Below are positions 36,536 to 45,589 of a stretch of 64,000 bases of DNA, one piece after another. How positions within the stretch are numbered: the first letter of the stretch is position 1; the number at the start of each line of letters is the position of its first letter. A program made the translations under genes and the position numbers. The DNA comes from Pseudomonas sivasensis. GTDB taxonomy: Bacteria > Pseudomonadota > Gammaproteobacteria > Pseudomonadales > Pseudomonadaceae. Location: assembly GCF_013778505.1 (NCBI RefSeq), contig NZ_JAAOWU010000012.1, positions 124,001-188,000 of the forward strand, in the 5' to 3' direction. The notes below the pieces were generated by a model. That model worked only from the letters and a program-made list of their open reading frames with translations, did not search any database and was not told the origin of the DNA.

Positions 36536-37348
36536 TCAGGCAGGCCTTTTAGTGGCGGTCAAGGTAAAGCACAGCGGCAATTGCGCCGCTTGGTGCTCGT
36601 ACTGATCGTAGAGTTCTTCACGATTGGAATGCGCATATTCCTGCAAGTGACTGATCTGCAGGTCTGCGCAAATCGCGGCGCTCACCACATCGCCCAACGT
36701 GTGCACGTACCAATAGGAAGTCGGTCCGACTACCTCACCCTGACCTTCATAGACAATCGACTCCTGCAGCACAAAGGGTTCGCGCTGAAAGTACGAGCTG
36801 GCAGGTAGCAGCGGCTTCTGCGCCCTGGGGTCGAACACTTCCAGGAACGGATGGGTTTCGTACATCACCAGCGAACCGCCGGGCTTCAGCGTGCTGGCGA
36901 CATGGCGCATGAACAACGCCACATCCGGCATCCAGCCGAGCACGCCGATGGTGACCAGGGCGATATCAAAGCGCTCGTGTAACCGCTGCGGCAACTGGTG
37001 GATATCGCTTTCGATAAATTCAGGAGCATGAGGCGACACATCGGCAAGCTCACGCGCTTGCCGGAGAAACGCGGCGGACTGGTCCACCCCCACCACCGAG
37101 CGTGCGCCGAGGGCGAACAGCGACAGGCTTTCTCGACTGTTGTTGCAGCCCAGTTGCACCACGTCCTTGCCGGCGACACCCAGGTCCTGCAGAACCCCTG
37201 TAATGGTTGGGTCCAGGCAGGAAAAATCGGCGTTACCAACACCGGTCAGCAATGCGCTCCAGGTGTCGGTGGTTTTATGCAGGCCGGCAGATTGGTCCCA
37301 GGCGTCCTTGTTGCTGGCAATTGCCTGTTGGGCTGAGGGCATGTCCAT
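36536..37348 (-). CDS. SAM-dependent methyltransferase, class I
   Basis: A 270-residue Rossmann methyltransferase. Motif I is VVQLGCNNSRESLSLFALG, slightly unusual with Cys-Asn-Asn in place of the common GCGxG. Motif II is VVGVDQSAAFLRQAREL, and the post-motif SDIHQLPQRLHERFDIALVTIGVLGWMPD fits substrate-site loops. No membrane segment is seen. It diverges from the MFS gene; the substrate is unknown. Confidence 0.85.
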   Translation of the reverse strand: MDMPSAQQAIASNKDAWDQSAGLHKTTDTWSALLTGVGNADFSCLDPTITGVLQDLGVAGKDVVQLGCNNSRESLSLFALGARSVVGVDQSAAFLRQARELADVSPHAPEFIESDIHQLPQRLHERFDIALVTIGVLGWMPDVALFMRHVASTLKPGGSLVMYETHPFLEVFDPRAQKPLLPASSYFQREPFVLQESIVYEGQGEVVGPTSYWYVHTLGDVVSAAICADLQISHLQEYAHSNREELYDQYEHQAAQLPLCFTLTATKRPA

Positions 37349-37505
37349 TGCGTCTCCAGATAAGTCTTACGGCGGGGCACCGAAGATAAGCCACATGCCG
37401 GCGTATTGAAACTCCAGGCAACTGCGGAAACTTAACGCTCACCGCGCAGGTCATTAACGCAATGAGTGTTCAGCCGTTGAACGCCCCCTCTGCGAAGCCG
37501 TCATC

Positions 37506-38744
37506 GTGGCCAATCACTCCGACCTGCGAAATGCCTTGTCCCTGGACAGCCTGAACTTCTTTCTGGCGGATGTGCGCGACGGCCTCGGCCCGTACCTGGC
37601 CATCTACCTGCTGGCCGTGCACAAGTGGGACCCGGCCAGCATCGGCGTGGTCATGACCCTGGCGGGCATCGCCGCGCTGCTCACCCAGGGCCCGGCGGGC
37701 GCACTGATCGACCGCACGCGCAGCAAACGCGCCGTGGTTGCGCTTGCCGCCATCCTGGTGACCGCCAGCTGCCTGGTGCTGCCCTTCGTCAGCTCCTTCA
37801 GCCTGGTGGCGTTGACCCAAGCTGCCAGCGCCGTCGCCGCGTCCGTGTTCGCCCCGGCGATTTCCGCTATTTCCCTGGGGATCACCGGCCCGCGGGCATT
37901 TACCCGCCGCACCGGGCGCAATGAAACCTTCAATCACGCCGGCAACGCCGTGGCCGCGCTGCTCGCCGGTGGGTTGGCCTACCTGTTCGGACCGGTGGTG
38001 GTGTTCTACCTGATGGCGTTTATGGCGGTGGCCAGTGTGGTCGCGGTCAGTTGCGTGTCAGCCAAGGCCATCGACCATGAAGTGGCCCGCGGCTTCGACC
38101 CTGCCCACGCCACCGATCATGAACAGCCGTCGGGCCTGAAGGTATTACTGGCCAACCGTCCGCTGCTGCTGTTTGCCATTTGCTGCGCCTTGTTCCACCT
38201 GGCCAACGCCGCCATGCTGCCGTTGGTCAGCCAGAAGCTGTCCCAGATCAACCTGCAGATGGCCACCCCGCTGACCTCGGCCTGTATCGTCGCCGCGCAA
38301 TTGGTGATGGTACCGATGGCCTGGCTGGTAGGGGTCAAGGCTGACGTGTGGGGACGCAAACCGCTGCTGATATTCGGTTTCATGATTCTGCCGCTGCGTG
38401 GCGTGCTCTACACCGTGTCCAGCGATCCCTATTGGCTGGTGGCCGTGCAAATGCTCGACGGCATCGGTGCAGGGATCTTCGGCGCGCTGTTCCCGGTGAT
38501 CGTCAAAGACCTGACCCAGGGTACCGGGCGTTTCAATGTCAGCCTGGGTGCGCTGTCCACCGTGTTTGGCTTGGGCGCGGCACTGAGCAACAGCCTGGCG
38601 GGGTTCGTGGTGCAACAGGCGGGCTATAACGCGGCCTTCTTAACCCTGGCGGGCGTGGCGGGCGCTGCGTTGGTGCTGTTGTGGGTGGCGATGCCGGAGA
38701 CGTTGGAGAAACCGCTCTATGCGCCCCATGCGCCTGCTGCATGA
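37506..38744 (+). CDS. MFS transporter
   Basis: A 412-residue, 12-helix major facilitator. It begins LRNALSLDSLNFFLADVRDGLGPYLAIYL, followed by the loop 2-3 motif (GALIDRTRSKR) and a mirror in the second half (VGVKADVWGRKPLL). The only start in frame is GTG 37506, with a weak ribosome site. The substrate cannot be read from sequence. A bidirectional terminator follows. Confidence 0.87.
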   Translation: MANHSDLRNALSLDSLNFFLADVRDGLGPYLAIYLLAVHKWDPASIGVVMTLAGIAALLTQGPAGALIDRTRSKRAVVALAAILVTASCLVLPFVSSFSLVALTQAASAVAASVFAPAISAISLGITGPRAFTRRTGRNETFNHAGNAVAALLAGGLAYLFGPVVVFYLMAFMAVASVVAVSCVSAKAIDHEVARGFDPAHATDHEQPSGLKVLLANRPLLLFAICCALFHLANAAMLPLVSQKLSQINLQMATPLTSACIVAAQLVMVPMAWLVGVKADVWGRKPLLIFGFMILPLRGVLYTVSSDPYWLVAVQMLDGIGAGIFGALFPVIVKDLTQGTGRFNVSLGALSTVFGLGAALSNSLAGFVVQQAGYNAAFLTLAGVAGAALVLLWVAMPETLEKPLYAPHAPAA

Positions 38745-38760
38745 TAGAAGCGACACAGAA

Positions 38761-38781
38761 AACCCGGCACATGGCCGGGTT
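38761..38781. terminator. Bidirectional terminator between convergent genes
   Basis: AACCCGGC and GCCGGGTT form an 8-bp stem with a 5-base loop. T-rich DNA lies on both sides (TTCCTTTCTC on plus, TTTTCTG on minus), so it can stop transcripts from the MFS gene and from the gene at 38799. Confidence 0.8.
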
Positions 38782-38798
38782 CCTTTCTCTACACATAC

Positions 38799-38996
38799 TC
38801 AGTTGTCGGGATGTTCGCTGGCGACCGAATCGGCAGCATCGACATCGGACATGTCCTCTTCTAGAGGTGCATCATCGTCCGGCGGCAGAGGGATATTGTC
38901 CTCATCATTTCTCGGGTCGTGGCCTGTCTCGTTGTCTGTGCCACGTGTTACGGCCTGCTGTGAAAGATTGCCGGGGGCGTTCTCATTGATGTCCAT
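38799..38996 (-). CDS. Small strongly acidic protein
   Basis: A 65-residue protein rich in Asp, Glu and Pro (PLPPDDDAPLEEDMSD) with no signal peptide or membrane helix. GGAGAG sits 9 bases before the ATG and a terminator follows the stop, which supports a real gene. Small acidic proteins of this sort are common in Pseudomonas and of unknown function. Confidence 0.65.
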   Translation of the reverse strand: MDINENAPGNLSQQAVTRGTDNETGHDPRNDEDNIPLPPDDDAPLEEDMSDVDAADSVASEHPDN

Positions 38997-39141
38997 GCTG
39001 GCTCTCCGTTCTTACGCTCGGGATATCCGCGCTTAAAGATGTGAGGCGGCAGATCCTGGCAAGTGCCAAGCATTAGACGAATGGCGAAAAAATACAGGCA
39101 TCGTGTGCGGGCCTTTTAGCTACCAACTGCGTACGCACTGA

Positions 39142-39495
39142 TTACCGATAGCCGTCCGGACTCGTCTTCCTCAGGTTTTCACAAATATCACGCAGGACAT
39201 CCGCAAGTGGAGGTTGGAGCAGAAAGGACTTCATTTCCGAGACTGCCGCTTTGTATGAAGGATCAGCGTTGACCCTCCGGAACTCGGACTTTCCCTCTTC
39301 GCTGAAGGTGGGATCACTGACCAGTCCTTCTAGGGTCAAGCCACGCTCGGGATTTCGCTCGTCGCATATCTCAAGTGCAGCGATGAAGCTGACGGCGACC
39401 TTTTCTTCGCGTATCGGGTGAGTTGCTGTAGCTGCCTCGACTGCAGTGGCAGCGGATAGAAGCCCCCACAACGCTGCGCTTTTTCCTGAGAACAC
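39142..39495 (-). CDS. Exported hypothetical protein
   Basis: A 117-residue protein. Its short hydrophobic N-terminus (SAALWGLLSAATAVEAAT) may be a signal peptide. The rest is helical and charged (SFIAALEICDERNPERG, FSEEGKSEFRRVNAD) and ends DICENLRKTSPDGYR. Two Cys residues may pair in the periplasm. The start is a GTG with AGGAG 8 bases upstream. No family recognised. It is in a same-strand series of small envelope genes. Confidence 0.68.
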   Translation of the reverse strand: MFSGKSAALWGLLSAATAVEAATATHPIREEKVAVSFIAALEICDERNPERGLTLEGLVSDPTFSEEGKSEFRRVNADPSYKAAVSEMKSFLLQPPLADVLRDICENLRKTSPDGYR

Positions 39496-39555
39496 TTATT
39501 TACTCCTGATTTGGGCAACTGAAACTGCTTCTCACTTATGGACCGTATGAGTCGT

Positions 39556-40188
39556 TCATTTGTCCAGATTCAGTAGTTCGTGCATCCGCTCGCCAATTAT
39601 TCCTCGCAGCCAGGCAGCATGAAACTCCATCTCTTCCAGGGAAGTACCCTCAGCAAGTTGGTATTCGAACACCTTGTCCTTCGGCCCCCGATACACAACG
39701 CTGAAATGACCATCGCGGTCATACGAAGCGACTACGTAGGGGCAGATGTAAATAATGTCGCTAAACGGCACGCGCACTTGGGTGGGTTTACGTGCGCGAC
39801 GGATGACAGTGAGGGTAAGCAGTTGCTGGTTTTCGTCGAACGTAAAGGCCTGCACCCTAGGCTCAGAGAAAATCCACGCGAAGACCAATCCCATAACCAC
39901 GACAGAGCCGAGCAGGAACAGGATGAGCGACGACGTTGTAAAACTCGACTCATCGCTGGACGGCACATCCTGCATCGCACCGAGCCCGATAACGAGCAAG
40001 ATCGCCAGCCCGAAGGCAGGCAATAACATAATCACCGCAGCGCAAAAGCCCAAAATGGCCGAACCCGTGCTGCCAATGATCGGTAAGTCCGGACCACCCA
40101 GCCAAATAGATGGGTGGGCGGCGGGATTTTCAGTGCGTGGTGCGGCGGGTGGTGCGGCGACGTGGTGAGGTGGACTTGGACGATTCAT
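39556..40188 (-). CDS. Membrane protein with two helices, unknown family
   Basis: A 210-residue protein. A Pro/Ala-rich N-terminus is followed by two membrane helices (about residues 38-70 and 84-108) and a C-terminal cytoplasmic beta-rich part (QAFTFDENQQLLTLTVIRRARKPTQVRVPFSDI). The latter resembles PH-like folds of small inner-membrane proteins. Function unknown. No nearby gene explains it. Confidence 0.7.
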   Translation of the reverse strand: MNRPSPPHHVAAPPAAPRTENPAAHPSIWLGGPDLPIIGSTGSAILGFCAAVIMLLPAFGLAILLVIGLGAMQDVPSSDESSFTTSSLILFLLGSVVVMGLVFAWIFSEPRVQAFTFDENQQLLTLTVIRRARKPTQVRVPFSDIIYICPYVVASYDRDGHFSVVYRGPKDKVFEYQLAEGTSLEEMEFHAAWLRGIIGERMHELLNLDK

Positions 40189-40280
40189 TAGGCAGGCTCA
40201 AGGGTGCTGTATAGACGGTACCACTACTGCCACTTCTCTAACCCGCAGAGCGTATTGATTCAACGGATATGAAGGCAGGG

Positions 40281-40883
40281 CTACAGAAGCTGTTTCATGA
40301 ACTCCTGAGTCGGAACATCAAGCCCCATGCTCTCACCGAACACCACCTTAATCCCATCATTGGCAATTAGCAGCATCTCGCAGTGCATACCAATGGCAGT
40401 CGTCAAATGGTTGAAATCACGCAGTTCTTCCACATATTTGTCTTTATAGGATTGCAGACGATGAGAGGCCAGGTCTCTGAGACTCGGGTCAGTTTCTTGA
40501 GCTAAAGCGCCCTCTTCTGCTAACAGACGTCGCTTAGTCAACCCCACTTGTAAGTTGGACATCCGAAAGCGCGTGTATGTGCGTATGACGCTTATGGCGC
40601 GAGATGTGAACTCGATTGCCGCGTCTTTTTTCGTCTCAGCACCCGACCAATCGGCAGATTGCATCTCCAGCAAATCCGCTGTTAGCGCCTTCTCGGCATC
40701 TTCACCGCGCGCCAAGAAGCTAGACAGGTCTAATGCCGGCTCAGCGTCAAAAGCAAGTAGGTGCGAGGCGACTAATGATGACGCTTTAGCCACATTGTCA
40801 CGGCCCTGATATGCGCTCCATCCAGAACCGGCTATTCCACATCCAAAAACAATCAGCAAAAGCGCGACGGTAATTTTTCTCAT
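40281..40883 (-). CDS. Single-pass membrane protein, helical, unknown
   Basis: A 200-residue protein starting MRKITVALLLIVFGCGIAGSGW, a signal-anchor or signal peptide. The remainder is almost wholly alpha-helical with charged coils. GGAGG 6 bases before the ATG at 40883 fixes the start; a longer frame to 40955 exists but lacks such a site. Base composition is lower in GC than the region before 39 kb. Not recognised. Confidence 0.7.
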   Translation of the reverse strand: MRKITVALLLIVFGCGIAGSGWSAYQGRDNVAKASSLVASHLLAFDAEPALDLSSFLARGEDAEKALTADLLEMQSADWSGAETKKDAAIEFTSRAISVIRTYTRFRMSNLQVGLTKRRLLAEEGALAQETDPSLRDLASHRLQSYKDKYVEELRDFNHLTTAIGMHCEMLLIANDGIKVVFGESMGLDVPTQEFMKQLL

Positions 40884-41097
40884 GGATCCCTCCAAATCAT
40901 CCAGAAAGGCTATCACGGCGAGTTTCAAAAGCGGAATTGAGCCAATGGGCATCATGACAATGACTAGAGCGCGGGGCTTCTTGAGCGCGCGCAGTAAAGC
41001 CTAGGGCGCTCAGAACATCTTTCCTGTAATGCGTTGCTGGTGGAGGCCAGGTCCAGCACACTAAGTCCGCGCTTTTCAGTTGAAGGAGTAGGTTCAA

Positions 41098-41664
41098 ATG
41101 ACAGCTCTACCAGGCTCGATCCCGCTTGTTATCCTGGACGTTCAAGATGCGATTGATAGACCAAACTGGGATGGAAAAAGTAATCCTGAATACTTGGCAG
41201 TGATCCAGCGCCTTCTAGGCCACTGGCGATCAAACGGCTGGCCAGTTATTCATGTGAAGCACGATGAGCGCACTTCTACATCCAGCTATTTCGTCGACGG
41301 CCCGTGGAATGGCATCAAGAAAGAGGTCGCCCCGATACAGGGAGAAGCCGTCATCATCAAACAGGAAAACTGCGCCTTTATTGGCACCGAATTGGATGCC
41401 ACTCTCACACAGATGCAAGTAAAACGGTTGGTGCTGACGGGCGTTGTTATTCACAACAGTATGGACGCCACCGTCCGTGCGGGGAAAGCGCTCGGATACA
41501 GCATCATCTTACCGTCAGATGCAACGACCGCCGTGCCCGTTGTTGGGGCGAATGGAAAGTCTTGGGACGCGACAACCGTTCATGAACTGACCCTAGCAAT
41601 ACTCAATGATGAATACGCCGACGTAATGTCATCGGACGAAGTGATCGCACAATTCACGCTATGA
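41098..41664 (+). CDS. Isochorismatase-family protein lacking the catalytic Cys
   Basis: A 188-residue Rossmann-like hydrolase of the isochorismatase/cysteine hydrolase family. The catalytic Asp is in VILDVQDA and the Lys probably in VKHDE or IIKQEN. At the usual cysteine position (GVxTxxCV) the protein reads GVVIHNSMDATVRAG, with Ser in place of Cys. A subset of Pseudomonas proteins has a similar NNS motif, so this is a known variant rather than an error. A thiol-based hydrolysis is not possible; the reaction is unknown. Confidence 0.82.
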   Translation: MTALPGSIPLVILDVQDAIDRPNWDGKSNPEYLAVIQRLLGHWRSNGWPVIHVKHDERTSTSSYFVDGPWNGIKKEVAPIQGEAVIIKQENCAFIGTELDATLTQMQVKRLVLTGVVIHNSMDATVRAGKALGYSIILPSDATTAVPVVGANGKSWDATTVHELTLAILNDEYADVMSSDEVIAQFTL

Positions 41665-41883
41665 ACTATGAAGGTACCCAGTGCCGCAGAAGCATTTGAC
41701 ACGCATCAATCGCCAGCTATTTCGACAGGCGTAAGCATGTCCTTTGGGTACCGAAAATACCTAGCGCATATCGCAATTGGAGTGACCTTTATCTTTTCCC
41801 CACGCTGCTCCAAGCCAAACACCGGAGCAGACGATCATTCCAGCGTCTGCCAGTAATAGGGATGGCAACTTGCGCTTCGTTGC

Positions 41884-42033
41884 GTGATCCCTCACAACAG
41901 AGTCGAACCCCTAACATACCGTCCTGTCCAGGCATCCAGCGTGGGTGGCATTCCAGTGAAAGTAACCGACAGGTTTGAACAGGCAGGCACTGCGCTTAAA
42001 AAGTTATTTTATGAGGAGGTGCATCCACTTTGA
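41884..42033 (+). CDS. Possible 49-residue protein
   Basis: An open frame from GTG 41884 encodes a protein-like peptide (PLTYRPVQASSVGGIPVKVTD then RFEQAGTALKKLFYEE). It ends 60 bases before the fasciclin gene. No good ribosome site is seen. The composition looks coding, but it may be a relic. Kept as a weak candidate. Confidence 0.3.
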   Translation: MIPHNRVEPLTYRPVQASSVGGIPVKVTDRFEQAGTALKKLFYEEVHPL

Positions 42034-42093
42034 TCGTTGGCTCGTAGATTCAATACCCTCACCCGGAGGGCATAAGAGCCAAGGAGATACATC

Positions 42094-42654
42094 ATGCACG
42101 CTTTTTTCAAAAAACTTGCTGCAACAGCCTGCTTCGCGATTCTCTCCGTAACTGCAACGTTCAGCTTTGGTGCCGACCCCGTAATGGTCGGAGGTGCAGC
42201 TATGTACCCGACCAAAACCATCGTTGAGAACGCGGTCAACTCGAAGGACCACACGACACTGGTAGCCGCTGTCAAAGCTGCCGGCCTGGTTGATACGCTC
42301 AATAGCAAAGGTCCGTTCACCGTGTTCGCCCCCACAAACGAAGCCTTTGCAAAGCTGCCAGCGGGCACCGTCGATACTCTGGTCAAGCCTGAGCACAAAG
42401 CCGACCTAACTAGAATTCTGACCTACCACGTCGTGCCGGGCACTCACACATCGGCACAGCTGATGGCCGAAGCCAAAAAGAACGGCGGCACCGTTGTGTT
42501 GAAAACAGTTCAAGGTGAGTCGCTGAATATCAAGCTGCATGACGGCAAGCTTTGGGTGGTGGATGCCAAAGGCGGTAAGGCTGGTATCAGCATCGCAGAC
42601 GTAATGCAGTCCAACGGCGTAATCCATGTTGTGGACTCAGTGTTGATGCCTTAA
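42094..42654 (+). CDS. Secreted fasciclin (FAS1) domain protein
   Basis: A 186-residue protein with a signal peptide (KLAATACFAILSVTATFSFGA) and one FAS1 domain. H1 and H2 boxes are typical: GPFTVFAPTNEAFAKLP and ILTYHVVPG, ending in GVIHVVDSVLMP. FAS1 domains mediate adhesion or protein binding at the cell surface. CCAAGGAGATACATC precedes the ATG. Single-domain secreted FAS1 proteins are common in proteobacteria. Confidence 0.93.
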   Translation: MHAFFKKLAATACFAILSVTATFSFGADPVMVGGAAMYPTKTIVENAVNSKDHTTLVAAVKAAGLVDTLNSKGPFTVFAPTNEAFAKLPAGTVDTLVKPEHKADLTRILTYHVVPGTHTSAQLMAEAKKNGGTVVLKTVQGESLNIKLHDGKLWVVDAKGGKAGISIADVMQSNGVIHVVDSVLMP

Positions 42655-42729
42655 GCGCTCTTTAAGCCCGGCAGACGCAAAGTTTGCCGGGTATTGGCAA
42701 CCTGCATAGACACTTCAGTTAATCCGAAT

Positions 42730-42960
42730 TCAAGGTATGGAAATTTCGCCGGGTGGCGCTGGGTGAGAGCCTAGGTAAATCTCGGCATGATGAGGGTGAA
42801 CCGTGTGCCCGACCGGCATCACGATCATGTCGCCACGCTGCGGCCGTCTAAGTGAACGAACCTGCCAGCAGTCCCAGGCACCGTGAACAAACGAACGCTT
42901 GAGCAGCGGCGTCTGTCCGTTCGGCATGATCGTCCAAAGGTCACCGGCCTGTTGAGGCAC
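42730..42960 (-). pseudogene. Fragment of phage tail-assembly NlpC/P60 (tail K-like) protein
   Basis: A 76-codon fragment containing HGAWDCWQVRSLRRPQ and GDMIVMPVGHTVHPHHAEIYLG. These match the pattern around the catalytic Cys and the GDVxLM...NHAAIYLG part of lambda K-type tail proteins. It is far too short (K-like proteins have about 200 residues), and the region between Cys and the His block is deleted. A relic of a lambdoid prophage. Confidence 0.6.
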
Positions 42961-43013
42961 CCTGTAGCGTCAGGCACACTTGCGCGGACTCATCGCCCAA
43001 AAAGGAATTTACG

Positions 43014-43268
43014 ATGCCGTTTTCACCGGAGGAAAGAGCCGCTTTGCTCGCGCTCAAAGGCGTAGGACCAACCGTCATTACTCGGCTTGAGCAAATGGGT
43101 ATCGAATCGCTCGCCGAACTCCGCAAATCAAATGTTAGTGACATCCTGGCTCAAGCATCCGCGGCATTAGGCTCGACTTGCTGGAAGAATAGCCCTCAAG
43201 CCAGAGCGGCCATCACCGCAGCAGTGGAGCTTGCGAAGCGCTCTACAGAGCAAATCCCGGCCCGGTAG
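43014..43268 (+). CDS. Helix-hairpin-helix small protein (Cdd1 / McrB mitomycin-resistance type)
   Basis: An 84-residue protein with an HhH motif (LLALKGVGPTVITRLEQMGIESL) and a second conserved half SSCWKNSPQARAAI in related proteins (here GSTCWKNSPQARAAI). HhH proteins bind DNA without sequence preference; relatives are annotated as pathogenicity locus Cdd1 or mitomycin-resistance protein. It stands alone, between phage relics. Confidence 0.78.
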   Translation: MPFSPEERAALLALKGVGPTVITRLEQMGIESLAELRKSNVSDILAQASAALGSTCWKNSPQARAAITAAVELAKRSTEQIPAR

Positions 43269-43304
43269 GCACGTTCGATTGACTCCCAGTCGGGTTGCTT
43301 TTGG

Positions 43305-43436
43305 TCATGGAGAATCCCCTACCATCTGATGGGTCTGTGCATGGGCATGGAGCAAGCGTTGGGGCAGACCGGAAGCCTTTGCAGCGTCCACAGCATCGGC
43401 AATTGCCTTGTCGAGCAGGCGCAGCAGACAGTCCAT
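43305..43436 (-). CDS. Possible 43-residue protein or C-terminal fragment
   Basis: From ATG 43436, with GGAGA 8 bases upstream, the frame encodes MDCLLRLLDKAIADAVDAAK and ends MVGDSP. It can be extended to a TTG at 43484 with sequence KKTFCSITPRGDER, but that start sits right behind a terminator. A short amphipathic helical protein is likely; it may be the end of a lost longer gene. Confidence 0.4.
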   Translation of the reverse strand: MDCLLRLLDKAIADAVDAAKASGLPQRLLHAHAQTHQMVGDSP

Positions 43437-43488
43437 GCGCTCGTCTCCGCGGGGCGTGATTGAACAAAATGTCTTCTTAGCCAAAAAC

Positions 43489-43515
43489 GAAAAAGCCCAG
43501 CAGTCGCGCTGGGCT
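43489..43515 (-). terminator. Terminator after the lipoprotein gene 43555-44202
   Basis: On the minus strand AGCCCAG and CTGGGCT form a 7-bp stem around CGCGACTG, followed by TTTTT. Confidence 0.8.
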
Positions 43516-43554
43516 CAGATATGAAAACTCAGTAAAAAATATGAGCCGTGCTAC

Positions 43555-44202
43555 TTAATCCTTGCAACGCGTTTGCGGCGACTCCGTACCTGCGAGCCTT
43601 TTTGGCAATGCAAACGGCAGGTTAGGGATAGAGGTAAGCTCGACTACGCCAAACATGCACATAAGCACCGCATTCCCATCCGCGTTTGGTGCGCTGCTGA
43701 GTCCAACCAGGGCCTCATAGTCTTTCCCGGGCTCCAGAGTGAATACTTTCGCCTGGCCTGGGCAAACAGCGTAAGTGCTGCCGTAGCTGCCGGCGGACGC
43801 ACCCAATGTTGCTATCTGAAAGGGTGCATCCGTTTTAACGCGGTACTCAGCCACAATCTCGGTGTACAAGCCTTCGGCCATCCGAACAGATCCGATGTAC
43901 TGCTGAAGCTTGGGTGAAACCCTTCCCGGCATTCCAAGACTGGCGGGCTTAAGTGGGTACCGGGGGTAGTTAATGCTCGGCTGCCCTTCCTCTGAGAAGC
44001 GGCCAGCTTCAGCCATTTTGTGGCGAGTATCCGGGGCGCAGCTGCCCGTCACACTATCGCCAAACACATTAGAATTGGTGATCACACGAACGCGAGCCGT
44101 ATTGTCGGCCTGAGGTGGATCGACATAGGGAACAGAGGGGAACCCGCCACAACCAGCAAGGGCGATAGACGAAGAAAACAGGAGCAACCAGGTATTACGC
44201 AT
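43555..44202 (-). CDS. Lipoprotein, unknown function
   Basis: A 215-residue lipoprotein with lipobox LAGC at residue 18. The mature protein is beta-rich (ARVRVITNSNVFG, EIVAEYRVKTDAPFQIATLG) with several Cys residues (SCAPDTRH, VCPGQ, LMCMFG, TRCKD). The C-terminal half has the organisation of a small immunoglobulin-like sandwich. A terminator follows. Similar gene style and composition to the lipoprotein at 49269-49871, which may be a distant paralogue. Confidence 0.75.
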   Translation of the reverse strand: MRNTWLLLFSSSIALAGCGGFPSVPYVDPPQADNTARVRVITNSNVFGDSVTGSCAPDTRHKMAEAGRFSEEGQPSINYPRYPLKPASLGMPGRVSPKLQQYIGSVRMAEGLYTEIVAEYRVKTDAPFQIATLGASAGSYGSTYAVCPGQAKVFTLEPGKDYEALVGLSSAPNADGNAVLMCMFGVVELTSIPNLPFALPKRLAGTESPQTRCKD

Positions 44203-44658
44203 GTACTACATCCTTGAACTTACCTAAGCGCCATCGTGTGCGAATCAGACTAAAAACTCTAGACATTAATCCTCAGTAAAAACCTGACAACGCGCTTTAT
44301 ATTTTATTGCTTGCCCGGTTTGTCCCGCCTCTTGGGCATCTAAAGTATCTGCGCTGCGACGGCAATAACAGTTTGCGTTTTTGAATCAGCTCAGGCATCA
44401 CTCCCTGCTCAGAGCGGAAGATGTGGTGGGGTCGAAAAAGAAAGGACCTTAGTGACGGCTAAAGCCTCAAAAGTCTGCATGAAATTGATAGACCGAACGA
44501 TCGGAAGGCTAACTAGTCCAACGCTTACCGGATCAGATAACGCAGCGTCCGCAGTTCGGCCATCACCCTATCTCTCGGTATCACCACCCGACAGACCTCT
44601 CTGAATTCCAGTTTCCAGGATTGACCCTTTTGGGTATGGCTTCGGCCAAGAGGCTCTA
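44203..44658. other. Intergenic, no gene identified
   Basis: AT-richer DNA with no convincing reading frame. On the minus strand near 44525-44620 a frame encodes a protein-like stretch (VCRVVIPRDRVMAELRTLRY) without a start or ribosome site; it may be the end of an old prophage gene. Confidence 0.35.
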
Positions 44659-44886
44659 ATGGAAAATTTAATACCCTATAAAATTCATTATCTACACGAT
44701 GGGAAGCCGGAGCACTTCTATACGAATGCAACGGCGTTCAGCGAAAGCGATGCGATTCGCATGGCCACAAGACACGCTGGTGAGGGCCCTGAATATTGGA
44801 TACCGATAGGTCTGTCTCGGGACTCAATATTAAAAATTGCCGACAAGCTGGGTATTACGAAGGTCCGTTGGAATAAAGCCGGGTAA
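44659..44886 (+). CDS. Small conserved-looking protein, unknown (DUF6555-like)
   Basis: A 75-residue cytoplasmic protein with a beta strand (IPYKIHYLHDGKPEHFYTN), a helix (SDAIRMATRHAG) and a C-terminal helix followed by TKVRW. AAGAGG precedes the ATG. It resembles the short Pseudomonas proteins of DUF6555 type; a search would be needed to confirm this. No partner gene is visible. Confidence 0.55.
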   Translation: MENLIPYKIHYLHDGKPEHFYTNATAFSESDAIRMATRHAGEGPEYWIPIGLSRDSILKIADKLGITKVRWNKAG

Positions 44887-44930
44887 AACCACGGGCGCCG
44901 CCGCAGTTCTAACTCGCAAAGTTCGCGAAT

Positions 44931-44954
44931 AAAAAACCCGGCGCGGTGGCCGGG
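44931..44954 (-). terminator. Terminator hairpin, minus strand
   Basis: CCCGGC and GCCGGG with a 6-base loop; on the minus strand six T follow. No intact minus-strand gene lies just upstream of it, so it may belong to a lost gene. Confidence 0.6.
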
Positions 44955-44988
44955 CTTAGTTGGATGAGCTCCAGCGCAAGCTCGGCTG

Positions 44989-45350
44989 TTGAATAAGCCC
45001 GAACCGCCCTTGGATGAGATTGAAAAAGAGACGAAGACGGCCCACGTCTGTCGCGAGGTCGCCTGGGGGGAAGTGGTGGAGCGCACTAAAACGGGTGCAG
45101 ACCGCTTGGTTTTGTGGAATGCCCCTGCCATGCCACCCCTTAAAATCGTCGGTGAATACGCAGAGCGTCAGAAAAAGGGAAAGCCACAGGGCCTTGAGAC
45201 GCCTTTTATTTTCCTGCCGTCATGGACTCCAGAGCCCCCTAACTCGAACGTTACCTGCAAAGGCATTAATAGGGGCCCGGCGCCGAAAGTTCTTAATACC
45301 CGTCGTCCTCTGCCATACAACTGTCGTCACACATATGCGACAATGCGCGC
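44989..45350 (+). pseudogene. Tyrosine integrase, catalytic-domain fragment (5' part lost)
   Basis: The frame encodes the middle of a phage tyrosine recombinase: WGEVVERTKTGADRLVLWN, then RRPLPYNCRHTYATMRA, which carries the HxxR box (R and H of RHTYA). The N-terminal arm-binding and core-binding domains are missing, and the frame runs into unrelated DNA after ATMRA. The C-terminal part with the active Tyr lies separately at 45860-46032. Confidence 0.75.
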
Positions 45351-45589
45351 CAAATTCCAACACACATCCCCATTTTTTTGCTCAGCGACCGGGTTTCGCG
45401 CCTTGATGTCGCTGTTGATGCATGCCTGACGGCGCCTGCTGCCATGCTCGCAACCCATTGATAGGTAAAGTAATTGATCTCCACAGCTAACATCACCATG
45501 CGGTATGAAACGCATTCTGATGATTACTGCTGATCAGCGTTTACTGGGCCAAGTCGTCATGAGTAATCAACGATAAAGTACCGAAATGC

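Noticed and set aside
41668..41856. 62-codon plus-strand frame after the isochorismatase-like gene
   Set aside because: No ribosome site, no motif and unlikely composition; probably non-coding.
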